Shown in pieces: positions 59,528-64,000 of a stretch of 64,000 bases of DNA. Where the stretch lies: IMG/VR virus record IMGVR_UViG_3300024261_000014, positions 1 to 64,000 of that record; one strand, written 5' to 3'. Source of the stretch: a virus. A program made the translations under genes and the position numbers. The notes under the pieces are model-generated. The model was not told the origin of the DNA. It did not search any database and worked only from the letters and a program-made list of their open reading frames with translations. The stretch's first letter is position 1, and each line of letters begins with the position of its first letter.

Positions 59528-60575
59528 GTGTTTTCTCTGCCATAAAATTTAATCTATTAAATGTTGTGTGTAACCAACTATCTAAATTAGGTAACGCCGT
59601 GTACAATTTATCTTCCAAAAATTTCTTTTGAAATATATGTTTCACTAAACGCTGTATAGGATTCCCACATATCTCTTGTATTTTTAACTTACTACTTCCA
59701 GATATGTTTATCTCATCTAAATCCATCAGTTTCTTATTCAAGAGTAATTGGTCTGAAGAATTAGTAATTACTTCACATAATTTAAATTGTTTCTTTTTAG
59801 ATTCTGCACTTTTCAGAACATCTTCTATTGTAAACTTATGGGGGGATTCAAGCCAAGGAAATAACTTTAAAAGGGTTTTTATTCCAGCACCCTTAATACC
59901 AGGTATCCCATCCGATTTATCACCATCCATTGTTCTAAATAATAAAAAGTTTGTGGAACTTATGCCATATTCTTCCAATATTTTTTCTTGGTCATACATC
60001 TTCTTCTTAGTAGGTGACCAAACTGAAATTCTATCATCCACCAATTGTAAGAAATCTTTATCGGTTGACATTATAGTAACCTTATCCTTAAAGACATGTT
60101 TTGCTGAATAACCAATCACATCATCTGCTTCTATGTTTTCAGCAGTAGTAATAGTTAAAGGTAATAGTTCTAAATACTCGATTACTCTATTTAATTGAGC
60201 AATCATCATTTTATGTTCATCTGCACGAGTTAAAGATATTCCATCTGTTCTATTCAACCGAAGAGACATCTTTCTTCCTGCCTTATACTCTGGAAATATT
60301 TTTCTACGGCGGTTAGACCCACCTTTACCATCAAATACTATGATAGTTCTTGTGGGTCTTACCATATTAATAGCGAATCCAATTGACCTTAAAAAACCTA
60401 CTATTCCACCAATGTGAACCCCATCCTCATTAGTAGTAGGTACTGCGGTAAACACTCTAATAAAAGTGTTTAAACCATCAATCAATAAAACCGAGTCATT
60501 TGGTTCTCCACCATCAACCTTTCCGCCAGATTTTTTTATTTCTTCGAGTATAGATAAGTGTTTTTGATTAATCAC
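59511..60575 (-). CDS. rnh: 5'-3' exonuclease, FEN1/T4 RNase H-type
   Basis: 354 residues from a GTG that overlaps the uvsX stop by eight bases. Acidic metal residues appear in SVLLIDGLNTFIR, TIIVFDGKGGSNRRRK, ENIEADDVIGY, IMSTDKDFLQLVDD and DGDKSDGIPGIKGAG (helix-hairpin-helix). It removes RNA primers and flaps on the lagging strand. Confidence 0.9.
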   Translation of the reverse strand: MINQKHLSILEEIKKSGGKVDGGEPNDSVLLIDGLNTFIRVFTAVPTTNEDGVHIGGIVGFLRSIGFAINMVRPTRTIIVFDGKGGSNRRRKIFPEYKAGRKMSLRLNRTDGISLTRADEHKMMIAQLNRVIEYLELLPLTITTAENIEADDVIGYSAKHVFKDKVTIMSTDKDFLQLVDDRISVWSPTKKKMYDQEKILEEYGISSTNFLLFRTMDGDKSDGIPGIKGAGIKTLLKLFPWLESPHKFTIEDVLKSAESKKKQFKLCEVITNSSDQLLLNKKLMDLDEINISGSSKLKIQEICGNPIQRLVKHIFQKKFLEDKLYTALPNLDSWLHTTFNRLNFMAEKTHGTKT

Positions 60576-61668
60576 CTAAGACCTCATCTGTGAACTCTAC
60601 ATCATCAATACCAAGTTTTTCTTTGTATTTTAATATAACCTTATCACAAATGATACCATAGACATAGTCTTTCAACTCATCATCTTTGGTAATTAACTCT
60701 TCCCAATCCTTAGATAAAAACTTATGGTCTTTACCATTTTGGTCTGTAAGAGTGTACCACGCACCAGCTGATTTAATCAACTTATGTTCTTTTAGAACAG
60801 TCAACCAAGCTCCGTAGTTATCAATACCCCTATCAAAGTACATATGATAATCTGTATGTCTTAAAGGTGGCCCAAGTCTGTTTTTCACAATCTGTGCTCT
60901 ACACTTCATACCTAATACATTTTTTGCTGTATCTTTAATTTGTCCCATGTTCTTCAACCTAATTCTTGTTGAAGCGTGGAATGGTAATGCTTTCCCACCA
61001 CTTGTTGTCCAAGGGTCTCCGAACATTACTCCGAGTTTTTGTCTTAATTGATTAGTAAACACAAGTGCCACTCGTTGTCTACCAACCATTTGAGTAATCT
61101 TTCTCAATGCTTTTGATATAATGATTGCTTTTGCAGTTGCCCAACCATCTTTATCAAAATCTGCTTCCAACTCTACTTTCGTAGTAGCTGCAGCGAGTGA
61201 ATCAACCATAATAGTTACTAATCTATCTTTATCTGATTCCCTAACTTTAGTTATAATTTCTACAATCGCTTCAAATATATCTTCTACTGTCTCTAAGTGT
61301 AGATATAACATCTTACCCATATCAATTCCAATCACTTCCATAAACTCTTGAGAAACTGAAGTTTCAGTATCTATATAAACTGCAACCCCACCTTTCTTTT
61401 GAGTTTCTGCTAAGATGTGTGCACCAAGTAGAGATTTTCCACTTGATTCTAATCCATTGATTTCTGTAATTCTTCCAACTGCAATTCCACCATTTGGTCT
61501 ATTTGATATAGCCAAATCTAACATAGAACTACCTGTTGAGATAAAATCTGTGATATCCGTAGGTGTATTATCTGTACCATCCAGAAAGTATGCTACTTTA
61601 TTATCTTTAAATTTCTTATTTAAACTGTCGGCCAAAGTATCGGCCAATACATCGTGTACTGATGACAT
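60568..61668 (-). CDS. uvsX: Recombinase UvsX (RecA family)
   Basis: 366 residues (T4 UvsX: 391). Walker A is EINGLESSGKSLLGAH, Walker B is VTIMVDSLAAATTK, and VALVFTNQLRQKLGVMFGDP with TTSGGKALPFHA forms the DNA-binding loops. The acidic tail is DVEFTDEVLGD. It drives strand invasion and recombination-dependent replication. AAGGAG lies just before the ATG. Confidence 0.95.
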   Translation of the reverse strand: MSSVHDVLADTLADSLNKKFKDNKVAYFLDGTDNTPTDITDFISTGSSMLDLAISNRPNGGIAVGRITEINGLESSGKSLLGAHILAETQKKGGVAVYIDTETSVSQEFMEVIGIDMGKMLYLHLETVEDIFEAIVEIITKVRESDKDRLVTIMVDSLAAATTKVELEADFDKDGWATAKAIIISKALRKITQMVGRQRVALVFTNQLRQKLGVMFGDPWTTSGGKALPFHASTRIRLKNMGQIKDTAKNVLGMKCRAQIVKNRLGPPLRHTDYHMYFDRGIDNYGAWLTVLKEHKLIKSAGAWYTLTDQNGKDHKFLSKDWEELITKDDELKDYVYGIICDKVILKYKEKLGIDDVEFTDEVLGD

Positions 61669-61688
61669 TCATTTCTCCTTATCAAATT

Positions 61689-61756
61689 GTTAATGTGTAG
61701 TTAGGGAATACAATAACACCCATCTCTACTTTTGTTGTATGTTGCCACACATTAAC
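61689..61756 (-). other. Perfect 10-base inverted repeat between gp32 and uvsX
   Basis: GTTAATGTGT (61689-61698) and ACACATTAAC (61747-61756) are exact complements 48 bases apart. The pair lies in the only gap between the gp32 and uvsX genes and would close a large RNA loop just upstream of the uvsX ribosome site. It may control uvsX translation or terminate gp32 transcripts. Confidence 0.6.
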
Positions 61757-61768
61757 GGGGGTTTTTAT

Positions 61769-62542
61769 TTACGAGTTAAATAACTCATCAAAAGCATCAC
61801 CAGTATTACTTACCTTAGATTTGTCAAGTTCAGCTACATTTCCTCCAACGGCTTTTGCTGTTGTTGATACTTCTGAATCTTCTTCAGTTGCATCACCATC
61901 AGGGTTTAACCATGTATTTAGTATATCTGTCATATCATCGTATGATAACTCTTGATAGATTTCTGTAATGTCCTGTTGTTTCTTTACTTTTTCAAGTATA
62001 TCAGGCTCATCAGAAATCGGTGATTGATTAGGTTTGACGCGAATGTTAGTTTTTGGATAACTTGCTCCACTCTCCTCAGCTGAGATAAACTCTACCGAAA
62101 TATCACGACCATTAATTGGGTCTGTAATATCACCATAATCAGGGTCTGCGATTACTGAAAGAAGTTCTTGATAAACTGTCTTTCCAAATCCCCAAAACTT
62201 CACACCTTGCGATTCTTCACCACGAACTATAACTGGAGCAAAAGTTCTCATCTTTGCTTCAAGTTTACGTGATAACTGATAATCTTCCTTATTGCCACTT
62301 GCTTTTAGTTTTTGAGCAAACTCTTCAATAGGGTCTGGTCTACCAAAAGAAATTGGTGATAAATAAGAGCGATTGCTCAGATTGTAGTGAAAAAACAATT
62401 CAATAAAAGGATTATCTTTATTGAATGAGTAAGGTACGATACGAATTTGAGTTTTACCTGGTTGTGGTTTCCAAAGACTGGAAGTCCGATTGTTAGTTGT
62501 TTGTAACTGCCCGAGGCGTTTTTTTATTGCGTTTAAATCCAT
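61769..62542 (-). CDS. 32: Single-stranded DNA-binding protein, gp32-like, without zinc site
   Basis: 257 residues (T4 gp32: 301). The OB-fold start SSLWKPQPGKTQIRIVPYSF, VKFWGFGKTVYQELL and an acidic C-terminal tail (DAFDELFNS) match T4-type gp32. The segment that holds the zinc ligands in T4 reads FFHYNLSNRSYLSPISFGRP, and the whole protein has no Cys. It coats ssDNA and coordinates the replisome. GGAG precedes the ATG. Confidence 0.9.
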   Translation of the reverse strand: MDLNAIKKRLGQLQTTNNRTSSLWKPQPGKTQIRIVPYSFNKDNPFIELFFHYNLSNRSYLSPISFGRPDPIEEFAQKLKASGNKEDYQLSRKLEAKMRTFAPVIVRGEESQGVKFWGFGKTVYQELLSVIADPDYGDITDPINGRDISVEFISAEESGASYPKTNIRVKPNQSPISDEPDILEKVKKQQDITEIYQELSYDDMTDILNTWLNPDGDATEEDSEVSTTAKAVGGNVAELDKSKVSNTGDAFDELFNS

Positions 62543-62657
62543 TTCATATTCTCCATTTGTTTATGTTTATTTTTCATTTGTCAATCAAGTGTAACCTTGA
62601 TACAATAATATATATCAACTAAATTTGCTAAAATGTAATATAGTTTAAGTTTTTTAT

Positions 62658-63112
62658 AAAAAAAAAAGGTTCATTTCGTTTTTAAGTCTATCATAAGTGG
62701 AAACTAAAAATCGGTGAGAACCTTTTTTTATAAGTTGGAAATTTTAGGGAATGTAGGATTTGCATACCTACAACTTTCTGCTCAGATTTTATTGCCCTTG
62801 TACCTAACACCCATCAGTTACGATGATTCTCCTCAAGATGGTTAATCTCATTGGAGTGAGTACAATCTCTGTGTCAGTGCCTTATCTCTCTGAGTTTAGA
62901 TTGATTCAGCCACAAGTTGGGATTTCAGTTTTACCCTTACCCAAAACAAGGTCTAAAGAATTGCTTCTTTATGTTTTCAGAAAGTACATTAGATGATTGA
63001 TGTCTCAACTACTTAACCATTCGGCTTTGTAGATTCACCACGAACTCATCTTGGATTACCTTATGGGCTTCTAAAGTCTACCCATTATTCGGTCAATTCC
63101 ATACGAAGTTAA
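62658..63112 (-). ncRNA. Candidate structured non-coding RNA
   Basis: About 455 bases upstream of gp32 with no convincing ORF on either strand and visibly higher GC than flanking junctions. Minus-strand helices include ATGGG/CCCAT (63063-63085) and TGTAGG/CCTACA (62752-62772). It runs from a promoter-like site (63119-63148) to a terminator (62668-62722). It does not show tmRNA, RNase P or tRNA signatures that I can recognise. The rest of the gap, 62543-62657 and 63175-63351, is AT-rich with nothing clear. Confidence 0.5.
62668..62722 (-). terminator. Intrinsic terminator, T-run on both strands
   Basis: GGTTC and GAACC close a hairpin with an inner stem (TTTTTAAGT with ACTAAAAA, one bulge). 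On the minus strand it is followed by ten T (62658-62667), on the plus strand by seven T (62723-62729). It would end the candidate RNA above gp32. Confidence 0.7.
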
Positions 63113-63118
63113 TTACTC

Positions 63119-63148
63119 CTCGTACTTTTCAAAAATCCAATTTGTCAA
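63119..63148 (-). promoter_or_regulatory. Promoter-like site for the candidate RNA
   Basis: TTGACA (63143-63148), 18 bases, TACGAG (63119-63124). The -35 and spacing match the promoter family; the -10 keeps only TA. Confidence 0.4.
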
Positions 63149-63154
63149 AAAACT

Positions 63155-63174
63155 ATGTATCTCATTTGATACAT
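63155..63174. repeat. Inverted repeat ATGTATC-N6-GATACAT
   Basis: A perfect 7-base inverted repeat directly upstream of the promoter-like site of the candidate RNA. It could be an operator or a hairpin ending transcripts from the genes at 63352-63982. Confidence 0.5.
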
Positions 63175-63351
63175 TAATATATATGTATATAAATTCCCAA
63201 AATACATTTTATTTTAAAAAAAAACGTAAATAACTGAAAAAAACTTGATATTTATATATAGTTAACCGATTATGAGTTAATTCAAACGCGTTGTTTTGGA
63301 GTGTATTGTTTTAATACACCCGTACTATATCATAATGATACACTTGTGTAA

Positions 63352-63759
63352 CTATTTGTTCCAATCCTTCACATTTACTACCTGGTGTATTTTAGTAGGT
63401 ATTATATTCAAACCTGTTTCGTTGGTTAGTAGTAAAGTATTTTGATATTCACTCCAATCAACATTAAAGCTCTTATCTAAGATTCCTTTATTCTTTGCTC
63501 TGATAACTTCATTCAAAGCGTTAATAGTATATAGAGTATTACTCTGTTTCTTTCTATGTAGTGAAATAGTGTTCTCTATGTTCTCCTCGTAATTATCAAT
63601 AAACTCGACATTATAGGTACAAATTAATTGGGTTTCTTCCTTCATATTCTGAAAAATGTATATTTTATCATAAAGTATATCGTTACACTCTATAATAACA
63701 TCAAGTGTTTCTGGCAATCGAGATAAGCGGGTAAATGTACATAATAATTGAGTTCTCAT
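63352..63759 (-). CDS. Phage hypothetical protein
   Basis: 135 residues. NTLYTINALNEVIRAKNKGI, WSEYQNTLLLTNETGL and a start MRTQLLCTFTRLSRLPE form a pattern I associate with marine T4-like phages. The function is not known to me. AGGAAATA precedes the ATG, and it lies two bases below the next gene. Confidence 0.68.
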   Translation of the reverse strand: MRTQLLCTFTRLSRLPETLDVIIECNDILYDKIYIFQNMKEETQLICTYNVEFIDNYEENIENTISLHRKKQSNTLYTINALNEVIRAKNKGILDKSFNVDWSEYQNTLLLTNETGLNIIPTKIHQVVNVKDWNK

Positions 63760-63760
63760 A

Positions 63761-63982
63761 TTATTTCCTAAATGCTCCTAATAAACCAGACCAATCGTTT
63801 GAAACTAATTTATAATCTGATTTAACTCCGGGTACTCCATCCATTTGTCCATCCGCAAATCGAATCGTTATGATAACAGTCCCAATACCACCAACGTCTT
63901 GTGTACCAACATCTAATAAAAATTGATATCCAGATTTTGATTCTTTTAATTCATAATCAGCAATAAATTCTTCAGGTCCCAT
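63761..63982 (-). CDS. Phage hypothetical protein
   Basis: 73 residues (MGPEEFIADYELKESKSGYQ...), beta-rich with VIITIRFADGQMDGVPGVKS. A TATAAT-like sequence lies just above the ATG near the window edge. No family is recognised. Confidence 0.58.
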   Translation of the reverse strand: MGPEEFIADYELKESKSGYQFLLDVGTQDVGGIGTVIITIRFADGQMDGVPGVKSDYKLVSNDWSGLLGAFRK

Positions 63983-64000
63983 TTTTTTATTATAAAGTTT

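Noticed and set aside
62555-62584. Family promoter directly upstream of gp32
   Set aside because: A TTGACA is present at 62579-62584, but the sequence 18 bases below (ACAAAT) does not resemble a -10 box.
62700-63150. tmRNA, RNase P RNA, tRNA or group I intron in the non-coding region
   Set aside because: I looked for the T-loop, the conserved RNase P core and the group I P/Q/R/S elements and could not place any of them convincingly.
1-64000. CRISPR array or insertion sequence
   Set aside because: No regularly spaced repeat array, transposase gene or terminal inverted repeats were found in the window.

Overview
This window reads as part of a large lytic T4-like (myovirus-type) phage genome, AT-rich and marine in flavour. 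Every gene I can support lies on the minus strand. The evidence is a full T4-type replication set: gp32-like single-strand binding protein, UvsX recombinase, 5'-3' exonuclease, gp41-type helicase, family B polymerase gp43, sliding clamp gp45 and clamp-loader subunits gp44 and gp62. A monomeric B12-dependent (class II) ribonucleotide reductase accompanies them. The host is unknown. A TonB-dependent receptor with a carboxypeptidase-regulatory-like N-terminal domain, and short signal peptides ending in Ala-Gln or Ser-Gln, point weakly to the FCB group (Bacteroidota or Marinimicrobia-like). That is inference only.

Layout, in coordinate order (transcription runs right to left). 1-5 kb: a CBS-less IMP dehydrogenase, a shortened UDP-sugar dehydrogenase, a NodU/CmcH carbamoyltransferase and a secreted protein. 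5.0-5.64 kb: a gene-free stretch packed with inverted repeats, just downstream of a strong promoter. 5.7-15.4 kb: an accessory zone of small genes, including a helix-turn-helix protein with a decayed HNH domain, micro-ORFs with 4-base overlaps, a GHKL-like/PD-(D/E)XK protein, a run of small membrane proteins and a GroES co-chaperonin. 15.4-35.7 kb: a glycan island of about 25 genes (glycosyltransferases, epimerase, DegT aminotransferase, CMP-sugar synthetase, two deacetylases, SIS-HAD fusion, SGNH hydrolase, methyltransferases); one glycosyltransferase is split in two by an HNH endonuclease gene. 35.7-39.2 kb: ribbon-helix-helix and SLOG proteins, a Cas4-like nuclease, a nucleotide-modification-associated protein, a ClpP-like protease and gp62. 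39.3-46.1 kb: four tandem 2OG-Fe(II) oxygenases, a fifth truncated one, two paralogous Hint-domain proteins, a GNAT acetyltransferase and an SGNH hydrolase. 46.1-62.5 kb: the replication core, interrupted by a methyltransferase/nuclease-like pair and the TonB receptor. 62.5-63.35 kb: a non-coding stretch that looks like a structured RNA ending in an intrinsic terminator. 63.35-64 kb: two conserved-looking hypothetical genes.

Regulation is partly readable. Seven sites share an identical architecture, TTGACT/A, exactly 18 bases, TATATT, usually preceded by AAGTAC, and each sits just upstream of a minus-strand gene group or leader. These look like host-sigma-type promoters. A second AT-rich motif, ATATTTATAT, recurs in junctions ahead of many other genes. 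Translational coupling is pervasive (ATGA, GTGA and TAATG overlaps) and reveals many genes under 60 codons.

The strongest leads are: the TonB receptor as a self-contained cassette with its own promoter-like and terminator-like flanks; a 15-base repeat read in all three frames of two neighbouring genes; the glycosyltransferase split by an endonuclease; the oxygenase and Hint-protein array separating the clamp-loader genes; the candidate non-coding RNA; and the micro-ORF cascades.
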